From DASRAJ01 sp039920305 (GTDB taxonomy: Bacteria > Bacteroidota > Bacteroidia > Chitinophagales > UBA10324), in contig JBDSEA010000064.1 in the NCBI GenBank assembly GCA_039920305.1, positions 1 to 21,492 on the forward strand: a DNA stretch of 21,492 bases, read 5' to 3'. The notes under the pieces are model-generated. The model was not told the DNA's origin, did no database searches, and saw only the letters and a program-made list of their open reading frames with translations. This document shows positions 6,215 to 13,488 of the stretch, in pieces. Position 1 is the stretch's first letter, and every line of letters starts with the position of its first letter. A program made the translations under genes and the position numbers.

Positions 6215-8917
6215 TCAGCGAAGGAGGGTGACATTTCCATGTATGCTATTTTTTGCACTCCCTGCAACAGTATATTCAACTGACCAGTAGTATGCCCCGA
6301 TCTCACCCGGGAGGTCATATTCAAATCCATTCCATCCCACGGATGAATCAACACTTTCAAAAACTTTTCTTCCCCATCTGTTAAAAATAATCATGTGGTA
6401 ACTCACCAGATTTTTAATAATCACAGGCAGAAAAATATCATTGGTTCCATCATTATTGGGCGTAAATGCATTTGGCACAAGGATGTCCTTATCACAAGCA
6501 TTTACAATTGAAACACTATCCGAGCCGCTGCAGCCATAAATATCATGAACTTCCAGAGAGTAAATTCCCTCCTGGGTAAATACTTGAAAATTATTAGTAT
6601 CCCCATCATTCCATAAATATTTATTAAAATCAGGGACCTGAATGGTCAATGGAATATTACCGCAGATAAATGTATCAGGTGGTAAAAAATGATCAGGCAA
6701 CGGATAAATGCTGGTTACCAGGAGAGTGTCATAAGCAGTACAACCCGAGGAATTAGTAACAAGTACCCAATAGCTGCCACTGTCATCTGCAACAAATGAT
6801 GGCTGGTCCGATTGATCCTGCCACAGATAATCCTGAAAGCCGCTGCCTGCGTAGAGCATAACGGATGAACCTTCACAAAGTGCTGTATCATTTCCAAGAT
6901 CTACTTGCGGAGCAGGATATACTATGAGGTGTGTTACCACTTCACTGTCACAGCTCATGTAGGAAAAAAGGGTATCGAAATAAATTCCTGCAATATTTTG
7001 CCAGTTACCTCCTGCAAAATATTGTTCTCCATCACAAATTGAAGTAAAAACATCCGTGCTGATGGGAGCCAAAACTGTTAGATTGGTTGTAACAATGCTG
7101 TCACAAGCCGATGTGGCGATAAACGTATCAATATAGTTACCGGATTGAGATTGATTTGCTCCTGCAGCAAAATATGTTTCACCACTACAGATCACTGCGG
7201 CCACCGGGGTTGCGATTGGTGGGATCACATAAAGAATGGTTGTGAGGATACTGTCACACCCAAGTTCATTGATATAATGATCAATGTAGCTGCCACTCTG
7301 TGTTTGCCAGGCGCTTCCAAGCAAAATTGAGTCCCCGCTACAAATAGAAATATTTTGTGTGAAAGCTGTATTGGGAATTACAGTAAGATTGGTTGTGATG
7401 ATGCTGTCACAACCTGCTGTATTTAAAATGGTATCTGCATAAACTCCGCTTTGTGTCTGGAAATCTCCTCCGGCATAAAAGGATTGTCCGTCACAGATAG
7501 AAATGTTCCTCAGGAATGAAGTATTTGCCAGTACGGTTAGATTTGTGGTGATCAGGCTGTCACAGCCGAGGTAATTTACAAACGTATCAAGATAGGTACC
7601 AGTGGTTGTCTGAAAAAATCCCTGCGCAAAATAGGATTGACCATCACAGATTGAAATATTTACAGTAACAGGAGAATTTGTCAGAACTGTTAGATTGGTT
7701 ATGATTACACTGTCACAGCCAAGATAATTTACAAGCGTATCATAATAATTTCCGGTGGTGGTTTGTAATGCTCCTCCGGCAAAATATGAATCACCCTGGC
7801 AAATAGAAATACTCACTGAAAAAGTGGAATTGGGCAACACCGTAAGATTCGTTGTAAGTATGCTGTCACAACCAAGATAATTCACCAGATTATCGGTATA
7901 AGTTCCCGGGGTAGTCTGAAACCCACCTCCCGCAAAATATGATTGGCCCTCACAAATGGCAGGATTTATTGTGAAAGCGGAATTAGGTAAAACAGAGAGA
8001 ATAGTTGTAAGGAAACTATCACAACCGGGCATGTTTACCAGGGTATCATAATAGGTGCCGCTGACAGTTTGAAATGCTCCCCCTGCAAAAAAGGATTGAC
8101 CACTGCAAATGGATATGTTCTGCAAATAGGAGGAGGTTGCAAGAACAGTAAGCTGTGTATTGATTATACTGTCGCAACCGAAAAATGTGTTCAGAGTATC
8201 ATTATAGATTCCACCTGCATATACAAGGTTTCCGCCTGGTAACAAATAACCATCACCTATACAAATGGCCGCCGTTACATCCTTAACAGAAAGTGGGCAA
8301 CAAGCTTTCAAAGAAATGTCATCAATCCCTACATCATTACCTACGCCAAACTGGCTTTGGTTTCTGATAGTGATTATTGCAGAATCTTCATTTCCGGAGT
8401 TCCAGATAAAACAAAACTCAACCCAGTTGCAGGTGGTAAGAGGCGCAGTAAGTGGATTACCGATCACCTGCCCGTTAATTAAAAATTCAAGGGTCGAAGG
8501 CCCATTGAGATCGAGATTTGTTATCCAGCACGTTAGGATATAGTCTGTATTTAAACCTATTCCGGGAACGATCTGGGTCCAGATATCCAACGTACCAGTA
8601 TCAGAACAATCAACCCACATCAGGTTTCCGGTACCAGTAGTGTGGTCAGAACAATGGCTCCAGAAAGCATTTGCCACCCATGGAGTAGAGCTTATGCCAT
8701 ATTTTCCGGAACCTGCTGTAAAAGAATAATTATAATTGCTCGTAAATCCTGTATTTCCGAGAGAAAAGTCCCCATTATAGACTATCTCAGTACCATAATT
8801 ATTGCATGTACAACTTTGTGCTGTTATCCCGGATACAGAAATCAGGAAGGTTAAAACGGTATTAAAAAAGATGATTACAACCTTATTCAATTTCAGTGGG
8901 GTTAACAGCATTCTCAT
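6215..8917 (-). CDS. Gliding motility-associated (T9SS) surface protein with 51-residue repeats
   Basis: The product has about 900 residues. The ATG at 8917 is chosen because it gives a normal signal peptide (hydrophobic VVIIFFNTVLTFLISVSGITAQ); the open frame continues upstream to 9004 without one. After the signal comes a beta-sandwich-like module (about 40-205) with features of carbohydrate-binding/DUF642-type domains (VYNGDFSLGNTGF, later NDVGIDDISLKACC). Nine tandem units of about 51 residues follow (about 217-675), two PKD/Ig-like modules (about 680-810), and a gliding-motility C-terminal domain (VPNAFTPNNDGTNDIF, then IFNRWGRKVFES and GAYYWSVEY) at about 815-900. The last is a type-B T9SS export/anchoring signal. 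A role as a secreted adhesin or cell-surface filament is likely; the ligand is unknown. It is transcribed alone. Confidence 0.85.
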   Translation of the reverse strand: MRMLLTPLKLNKVVIIFFNTVLTFLISVSGITAQSCTCNNYGTEIVYNGDFSLGNTGFTSNYNYSFTAGSGKYGISSTPWVANAFWSHCSDHTTGTGNLMWVDCSDTGTLDIWTQIVPGIGLNTDYILTCWITNLDLNGPSTLEFLINGQVIGNPLTAPLTTCNWVEFCFIWNSGNEDSAIITIRNQSQFGVGNDVGIDDISLKACCPLSVKDVTAAICIGDGYLLPGGNLVYAGGIYNDTLNTFFGCDSIINTQLTVLATSSYLQNISICSGQSFFAGGAFQTVSGTYYDTLVNMPGCDSFLTTILSVLPNSAFTINPAICEGQSYFAGGGFQTTPGTYTDNLVNYLGCDSILTTNLTVLPNSTFSVSISICQGDSYFAGGALQTTTGNYYDTLVNYLGCDSVIITNLTVLTNSPVTVNISICDGQSYFAQGFFQTTTGTYLDTFVNYLGCDSLITTNLTVLANTSFLRNISICDGQSFYAGGDFQTQSGVYADTILNTAGCDSIITTNLTVIPNTAFTQNISICSGDSILLGSAWQTQSGSYIDHYINELGCDSILTTILYVIPPIATPVAAVICSGETYFAAGANQSQSGNYIDTFIATSACDSIVTTNLTVLAPISTDVFTSICDGEQYFAGGNWQNIAGIYFDTLFSYMSCDSEVVTHLIVYPAPQVDLGNDTALCEGSSVMLYAGSGFQDYLWQDQSDQPSFVADDSGSYWVLVTNSSGCTAYDTLLVTSIYPLPDHFLPPDTFICGNIPLTIQVPDFNKYLWNDGDTNNFQVFTQEGIYSLEVHDIYGCSGSDSVSIVNACDKDILVPNAFTPNNDGTNDIFLPVIIKNLVSYHMIIFNRWGRKVFESVDSSVGWNGFEYDLPGEIGAYYWSVEYTVAGSAKNSIHGNVTLLR
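6895..8266 (-). repeat. Nine tandem 153-bp (51-aa) coding repeats
   Basis: Each unit starts with a SICxGQSYFAGG-type motif, has a central Q-T-x-x-G-x-Y-x-D-T and ends with GCDSIxTTNLTVLPN. The I-C codon pairs recur at a spacing of 153 bases, from 8266 down to 7034, with total drift of 3 bases over eight intervals. Two cysteines per unit are invariant, suggesting one disulfide each. Units differ at many positions, so this is old duplication rather than recent slippage. Confidence 0.85.
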
Positions 8918-9175
8918 ATTCAAAAAACAAACCGATTCCTGCAAAATTTCAATAATGTGGAGTATTAAGCAATATCCACATTTAATTGAAGTGAAGATAA
9001 GCAAATGTTTGCTTTAAACCTAATTGGGTAATGAACATCGTAAAATGAATTCATAAAATATCGACGGTTATTAACCCTAACTTGCAATTATTTCTTAGGT
9101 ATCAAAAACAATGCTTCCGGGAGGAATGGCAGGCAAAACAACAAATTGAGCTTTTATAAAGTCATTAATATTAAG

Positions 9176-9200
9176 GAAAACCCGGCAATATTACCGGGTT
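9176..9200 (-). terminator. Intrinsic terminator (minus strand)
   Basis: AACCCGG (9179-9185) and CCGGGTT (9194-9200) form a perfect 7-bp stem with an 8-base loop. Read on the minus strand, the stem is followed by TTTTCC. It lies 29 bases beyond the stop codon of the truncated T9SS-tail gene at 9229, so it was probably that gene's terminator. Confidence 0.55.
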
Positions 9201-9228
9201 AAGTCAATATACATAAAAATTGCAGCTC

Positions 9229-9417
9229 TTAGTAGGTGTCTTCTTTTATGAGTTTAAATATACCAATAACTTCATCCATTTGTTTTATCTGCGCCATATA
9301 GATTCCATTCTTCAGATCACCTCCGAACCGCCAACCATCAGCTACGTTTGCCTGATATAGAAATTGTTTTCCAAGCAGATCATAAATACCCTCCTCATAT
9401 ATACCATCCTTTAGGAT
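9229..9417 (-). pseudogene. T9SS type A sorting domain, truncated remnant
   Basis: On the minus strand the frame reads GIYDLLGKQFLYQANVADGW, then RFGGDLKNGIYMAQIKQ and a final FKLIKEDTY with stop TAA at 9229-9231. The order (I/V)YDxLGK ... G.YxxxI ... KLI/V is that of the C-terminal T9SS type A sorting domain that targets proteins for export. Upstream the frame is closed by a stop at 9418-9420, and no cargo domain is seen. It is the tail of a lost secreted protein, cut off by the repeat-rich DNA that begins about 9485. Confidence 0.65.
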
Positions 9418-9484
9418 TTATGCCCTGATACTTTCTATGAAGTTTCATCACAGTGGAATGAGCAATAGAGGAGAAATACAACCG

Positions 9485-9592
9485 AAAAAAAAATCTTATT
9501 ACATTTCGGAAAGTTTGCCTGCCCGCCTTCATTTCCTTGCCGCGGATAAACCGGTAGGCAGGGAAAACGGGAGAGTAAATGCGATTGGGTTG
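9485..9592 (+). repeat. Duplicated ~55-bp segment, copy 1 (interrupted)
   Basis: It contains AATCTTATTACATTTCGG-AAAGTT and, after an interruption of about 48 bases, AAAACGGGAGAG...GCGATTGGGTTG. The same two halves occur without the interruption at 9781-9835, so the extra DNA at 9516-9563 looks inserted. Confidence 0.55.
9516..9563. repeat. 48-bp palindromic insert (CCTGCC...GGCAGG)
   Basis: This segment is bounded by CCTGCC (9518-9523) and its complement GGCAGG (9557-9562), with further G+C-rich complementary pieces inside (CCGCGG, ACCGG). It is present in copy 1 of the flanking duplication and absent from copy 2. It is therefore a discrete element of the REP/MITE-like short-palindrome kind. 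No target-site duplication is evident. Confidence 0.45.
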
Positions 9593-9629
9593 GTGGGTTG
9601 CTGATGAAAAAAAAATTACCGCAGAGACG

Positions 9630-9720
9630 CTGATCCGACCTCATCCGCCCTTCAGGCACCTTCTCCTCCTCATTTGCCTTCCCGAAGAAAAATCGGGACA
9701 GGTCGAGCATCTTCTCCAAA
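9630..9720. repeat. Composite short repeat, left of the HEPN-like gene
   Basis: It contains three blocks also found at 10270-10342: block A (CCGACCTCATCC-n-CCCTTC), block C (GGCACCTTCTCCTCCTCAT) and block B (CTTCCCGAAGAAA...ATCGGGACAGGTCG, with internal palindrome TCCCGA/TCGGGA). The order here is A-C-B followed by a degenerate C (CTTCTCC). Protein-coding readings of this strip are not credible. Confidence 0.55.
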
Positions 9721-9780
9721 GGAAAAGAGAAGTGGAAGAAAAGTTTTTTTGGAGAAGGGATGCGCAAGAAAAACCTTCCT

Positions 9781-9835
9781 GAAAAAATCTTTTTACATTT
9801 AGGAAGTTAAAACGTGAGTGGTTGCGATTGGGTTG
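9781..9835 (+). repeat. Duplicated ~55-bp segment, copy 2 (uninterrupted)
   Basis: It contains AATCTTTTTACATTTAGGAA-GTT joined directly to AAAACGTGAG...GCGATTGGGTTG, the partner of 9485-9592. It lies immediately before the promoter of the gene at 9866. Confidence 0.55.
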
Positions 9836-9852
9836 CCGTCGCGAGATCCTTT

Positions 9853-9860
9853 TATCTTTG
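9853..9860 (+). promoter_or_regulatory. -7 box (TATCTTTG) with possible leaderless start
   Basis: TATCTTTG fits TAnnTTTG exactly and ends 5 bases before the ATG at 9866. TTG at 9833-9835 or 9828-9830 could be the -33 element. With a start 4-7 bases after the box, the transcript would begin at or within a base or two of the start codon. Confidence 0.5.
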
Positions 9861-9865
9861 CTACC

Positions 9866-10264
9866 ATGACTTCACCTGAAACAAAACAGTTGTATTACAA
9901 AGAAGCGAAACGCTATCTCTCCAATGCGAAAGATGTTCTTCGCAAGTCAAAGAAAGATTCGATTCATTATCTCGATGCGAAGTACATACGCTCTGCATGT
10001 GGCATTGCTTATCTCGGAATCCTGAAGGCGATGGATGGTTATCTGCTGCTCAAGAGTCATAATGGATTTGAAAAGCCGAAAAACGTTCAGCAGTATCAAC
10101 ATGCATTATCAAAGCTCGACAAGAAGCTACTCACGAAGTTCAATGCGTCATACAGTTTTTTTCATCTCTGGAATTATTATCAGAATGAAGGACCGGTGAA
10201 AAGAACCGTCTTCAAAGATATGCTTGACGAAGCGCAGGAGATTGTTGATGTGTTGAAGAATTAA
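9866..10264 (+). CDS. HEPN-like / DUF5618 family protein
   Basis: The product has 132 residues and is all-helical by composition, with no signal or membrane segment. ATG 9866 is chosen over the frame's earlier start at 9818 because the extra N-terminus falls in repeat DNA and a -7 box sits just before 9866. The sequence YKEAKRYLSNAKDVLRKSKK, then ...KYIRSACGIAYLGILKAMDGYL, LSKLDKKLLTKFNASYSFFHL and a C-terminal ...EAQEIVDVL helix follows the plan of the small DUF5618/HEPN-type proteins of Bacteroidota. I see no canonical HEPN R-x(4-6)-H RNase motif, so nuclease activity is unsupported. No nucleotidyltransferase (MNT) partner is adjacent. It is embedded between two related repeat blocks and decayed T9SS genes, consistent with a transferred or selfish small gene. 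Confidence 0.6.
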   Translation: MTSPETKQLYYKEAKRYLSNAKDVLRKSKKDSIHYLDAKYIRSACGIAYLGILKAMDGYLLLKSHNGFEKPKNVQQYQHALSKLDKKLLTKFNASYSFFHLWNYYQNEGPVKRTVFKDMLDEAQEIVDVLKN

Positions 10265-10269
10265 AAAGT

Positions 10270-10342
10270 GCTGAGCCGACCTCATCCTCCCTTCCCGAAG
10301 AAATAAAATCGGGACAGGTCGGGCACCTTCTCCTCCTCATCT
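10270..10342. repeat. Composite short repeat, right of the HEPN-like gene
   Basis: It begins 6 bases after the stop codon, with blocks in order A (10270-10293), B (10291-10321, palindrome TCCCGA/TCGGGA) and C (10322-10342). It is the counterpart of 9630-9720, with the blocks in a simpler order. Confidence 0.55.
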
Positions 10343-10360
10343 AATGGAGGAAAAGTTTCT

Positions 10361-11062
10361 GTGAGTGGAAGTTCAAACGCCAATGCTCTTCATTCAGACG
10401 GAAAAATTGTTCTTGGAGAACATGCCTTGTCGGTTACGAATCTAAACTTTGGAGTTTCCGGGTATTTATCAAACGGTGTCATTGATTCTTCATTTGGTAC
10501 TTCAATCGCTATTCAGCAAGATGGAAAAATTCTTACAGCGGGGTACAGTTGGGATGGAGCTCATCAAAATATTTCCGTTGCACGATTTAATTCGGATGGT
10601 TCTTTGGATGCAATGTTTGGAGGTGGTGGAAGTGTTGAATTTGATATCAGCGGAATAGATGATTATTGTCTAGACAGTTGCAATTCAATCGGACGGGAAA
10701 ATCCTTCTTGCAGGAAGCACATTCACCCAACCTCCCTATAAAGATTTTCTTCTCATGCGTATCTTTTCCGGCATTGATGTAGGAGAACAAACAATTACAA
10801 ATCCCAAAATTCTTTTTACTTTTTCTCCCAATCCTGCTGCACAATCAACTTCAATGAATTTACAATCAGCTCACCTGCAAAAATTCTTATTGACCTCTTT
10901 GATCTACTCGGAAACAAAATCAAACGGGTGCTTAATGAAACTGAAATGAATGGAGAACAAAAGATTATTCTTGATACCACTGACCTGCAGGATGGTTTTT
11001 GCTTTCTGCGTTTTAATACTCATAAAATAAGTTGTTCACTAAAATTAATTGTGACGAACTAA
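10361..11062 (+). pseudogene. Delta-60 repeat beta-propeller protein with T9SS tail, broken
   Basis: Pieces of one secreted protein lie in three frames. First come DUF5122/delta-60 repeats: LHSDGKIVLG, IAIQQDGKILTAGYS and VARFNSDGSLDAMFGGGGSV up to about 10670. After a shift near 10672 comes another repeat, VAIQSDGKILLAGSTFTQPPY-KDFLLMRIFSG, continuing into ILFTFSPNPAAQSTS. After a second shift near 10855 come FTISSPAKILIDLFDLLGNKI and the type A sorting-domain end LIVTN with stop TAA 11060-11062. One repeat is also shortened internally (SSFG directly followed by TSIAIQQ). No signal peptide is present, and the 5' end is cut by the repeat at 10270-10342. Function is lost. The intact protein would have been exported by T9SS. 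Confidence 0.7.
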
Positions 11063-11122
11063 TTCAAAGTGCTGATTGATTTTAGCTTTAAAGAGTTACA
11101 ATTGTTTTCTTAGTGAGGAGTG

Positions 11123-11224
11123 ATGAGTTGGCTCCGTAATGAGGATTCATTGTTGCTCGATGAATGGAATGCTATTGGTTTAACATTATCCGCTAAGAAT
11201 TTTAGAAATGAATTAACTCCTTAA
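11123..11224 (+). CDS. Small ORF, 33 aa (uncertain)
   Basis: ATG 11123 to TAA 11222-11224 encodes MSWLRNEDSLLLDEWNAIGL plus 13 residues. A purine-rich GAGGAG lies 4-5 bases upstream, which is unusual in this window. I recognise no family. It lies in the gap between the broken delta-60 gene and the convergent TPR membrane protein. It may be chance. Confidence 0.15.
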   Translation: MSWLRNEDSLLLDEWNAIGLTLSAKNFRNELTP

Positions 11225-11243
11225 TTCTTCAGAATGCGCAGGC

Positions 11244-13142
11244 TTACTCTGCCGGACGATGGGCTATGGCATTTAATCCCTGCAGCGCTGACTGATTTTC
11301 CGGATCAAGCAGCAGTGTTTTTTCCCAGGCTTCTTTTGCCTTATCCCAGTTTCTTACCGAGAAATATGCCCCGCCGAGATTGTACCACGCATCGGCATTA
11401 GTTGACTGATACTTTACTGCTTTTTCAAGATTGACTACTGCAGCAAAAAAGTTTTTTTCAGCACCATCTTTTAATCCCCGCCTGTAGAAAGCTTGAAATA
11501 AATAATCATCGTACTGTTTCAAATTTGGATGGGCCTGTTCAAGTTTCCTGACCATGCCCCAGGTTGATTCGGCGGTCTCCGGACTGTCGAGGCGGCTATA
11601 GGCGACGCCTTTATTCAAAAGGGTTGGGACATAATCAGGCTTGATGGCTTCTGATTTTTTGAAATACTGAATTGCTTCAAGAGCATACATTCTTTTTACA
11701 TTGGGATCCTCTGAATTATCACTCATGCGGATCAATGCAACTCCTGCATACGTATTTGCACGTGCACTGCCTGAAGATATTTTTACATCATGAAGAAAAA
11801 GTGTTTCATCAGATTTCCATTCCCTGTTGCGTGCAACTGTAACATACGATGAGGCAATGAAAACAATTATAACAAGAATGGAAATGAGCGGCGTCGCTAC
11901 TGTATATGAAGTTTTTTTAAAATCCAGGATCCTGCTGGCTGACTCCACTACGGCAATTAAAAAAGGAACCGAAGCCTGGTATAAGAATCTTTCCGCCATG
12001 GGAGCGCCGATATTGAAAAAAATATTGGAAACCAGAAACAGAGTCCCGAGATAAAACAGGATGCACCAGCTTAATAAATCTTTTTTCAAAAAACGAATAA
12101 ATGCATAGGCGGACATTGAAAAATTAATCAGCATAGAAATCAAAACCAGCGGATCGCTGAAGGTTCGATATGGAATTTGATTGTAGGAATAATCATAGGT
12201 AAGCGGATGCGGCAAGAAAAGGAGTTGCAAATATTTCCGGAATACCAGGGCAATGGTGGCAAGCTTTTGTGGTAGGGTTGCCATCACATAGGGATTGTCC
12301 ATCACTTCCGCAATTTCATTATTTCTCAATCCGAGTAAGAAGATGCGGACTGTAAGATATAAGGTGGCAACAGCAAGAAATGGGAAGGAGATTTTGATGA
12401 TCCCTGCAACTTTTAAGCTGGAAAAAAAGTAAATCGTTATTGGAATAAGGGCAATGAATATCAATCCATTCTCCTTGGAAAAAAGCGCAAGGGCAAAAAA
12501 AAGAATGGCAGGCAGCAGGCTTTTATTGTTTAAGCCTACCTTCAGGAATTTAAGCAAATAAAAAATCGTTAGAAGAAGAAACAGCAGTGAGAGAATCTCA
12601 TCGCGGCTTTTGATGTTGGCAACTACTTCTGTATGGATCGGATGAATGACGAATAGGAGCGTGGTGATGAATGCACAGATGGGCTGTTGAGGAAAAATAA
12701 ATTTCCGGAGAAAACTCAGAAGCACTAATCCTGTAAGTGCATAAAGCAGGACATTGATGAGATGATGCACAAAAGGGTTTTTCCCAAAAAGCGAAATCTC
12801 AGCCGCATAGGAAATCAGGGACACCGGCCTGTACCTACCACCCGCTAAATTTTTTGTGTCACCGATTGAGCCGCTGAAACTATCATGGGTTAAAATGTCA
12901 GGTATGCCGCTCACGCCCTTCAGCACTGCATTGTTATTGCTAATCACCATCCCATCATCCAGCACAAAGCCATTAAAGAGGGTGATTGCATAAAGACCGC
13001 ATGCTACTATGATTATAATAGATAACTGATGAAGGGGGCGGGAAAAAAAGTGCAGAAAACCCGGCTCATTCCGTGGAGGTTTGACCCGTTCAGTGATTTT
13101 ATTAGAAGAAGAAACCTTTTGTTTCCCCTGCTTGCCTGCCAT
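11244..13142 (-). CDS. TMTC-like (DUF1736) membrane glycosyltransferase-fold protein with TPRs
   Basis: The 632-residue product has a Lys/Arg-rich cytosolic N-terminus of about 35 residues, a first membrane helix (41-56), then a luminal/periplasmic loop with the acidic pair D62/D63 in FVLDDGMV. The conserved strings RYRPVSLISYA and VIHPIHTEVVANIKSRDE follow. About ten further hydrophobic helices run to about residue 430, and tetratricopeptide repeats occupy about 455-625 (AWYNLGGAYFSVRNWDKA). This is the architecture of TMTC/GT-C proteins, in which the DD motif after the first helix is catalytic in protein O-mannosyltransferases that use polyprenyl-phosphate sugars. Bacterial members are mostly uncharacterised; sugar and acceptor are unknown. 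It is transcribed alone, with the repeat block 13198-13488 in front of it. Confidence 0.75.
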   Translation of the reverse strand: MAGKQGKQKVSSSNKITERVKPPRNEPGFLHFFSRPLHQLSIIIIVACGLYAITLFNGFVLDDGMVISNNNAVLKGVSGIPDILTHDSFSGSIGDTKNLAGGRYRPVSLISYAAEISLFGKNPFVHHLINVLLYALTGLVLLSFLRKFIFPQQPICAFITTLLFVIHPIHTEVVANIKSRDEILSLLFLLLTIFYLLKFLKVGLNNKSLLPAILFFALALFSKENGLIFIALIPITIYFFSSLKVAGIIKISFPFLAVATLYLTVRIFLLGLRNNEIAEVMDNPYVMATLPQKLATIALVFRKYLQLLFLPHPLTYDYSYNQIPYRTFSDPLVLISMLINFSMSAYAFIRFLKKDLLSWCILFYLGTLFLVSNIFFNIGAPMAERFLYQASVPFLIAVVESASRILDFKKTSYTVATPLISILVIIVFIASSYVTVARNREWKSDETLFLHDVKISSGSARANTYAGVALIRMSDNSEDPNVKRMYALEAIQYFKKSEAIKPDYVPTLLNKGVAYSRLDSPETAESTWGMVRKLEQAHPNLKQYDDYLFQAFYRRGLKDGAEKNFFAAVVNLEKAVKYQSTNADAWYNLGGAYFSVRNWDKAKEAWEKTLLLDPENQSALQGLNAIAHRPAE

Positions 13143-13197
13143 TGCAATAATTAAAAATTAAGAATGAAGAACGAAAAATTATGGGGAAAAAAGTTAA

Positions 13198-13488
13198 ATC
13201 GAATCACTACTCACGACTCGCTACTCTCTACTCCCGACTCACTACTCTGGACTCGTGAATAGTGAAAATGAAAGTGAATAGTGAAAATATCCTGTTTCGA
13301 AAAAATACTGACTCACTACTCAGGACTCGCTACTCGCTACTCGCTACTTCTGACTCGTGAATAGTGAAAAGTGAATGGTGAAAATATTCTGTTTCAAAAA
13401 ATATTCACATAAGAATGTAATGTCAACACTAATCTCTCATAACTCTTTACTCTCGACTCACTACTCACTACTCAGGACTCCCGACTCA
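13198..13488. repeat. Low-complexity direct-repeat block (ACTC-n-CTACTC / GTGAATAGTGAA)
   Basis: Short pyrimidine-side units such as GACTCACTACTC and GACTCGCTACTC alternate with purine-side units (GTGAATAGTGAAA). A composite unit of about 100 bases (GACTCGTGAATAGTGAAAA, then CTGTTTC-AAAAAATA) is present twice, near 13250 and near 13352. A third block of ACTC units at 13450-13488 ends inside the stop codon of the neighbouring gene (13486-13488). No coding capacity, no constant spacers, so not a CRISPR. Confidence 0.75.

Noticed and set aside
9435..9767. 110-residue minus-strand reading frame over the repeat region
   Set aside because: It runs through the duplicated and palindromic repeats, has a low-complexity Pro/Phe-rich composition and no family resemblance.
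9866..10264. HEPN-MNT toxin-antitoxin module
   Set aside because: No adjacent nucleotidyltransferase or other antitoxin candidate, and no R-x(4-6)-H nuclease motif. Kept only as a HEPN-like/DUF5618 protein.
13198..13488. CRISPR array
   Set aside because: Repeat units are short, of unequal length and directly abutting, with no constant repeat plus unique spacer pattern and no cas genes.
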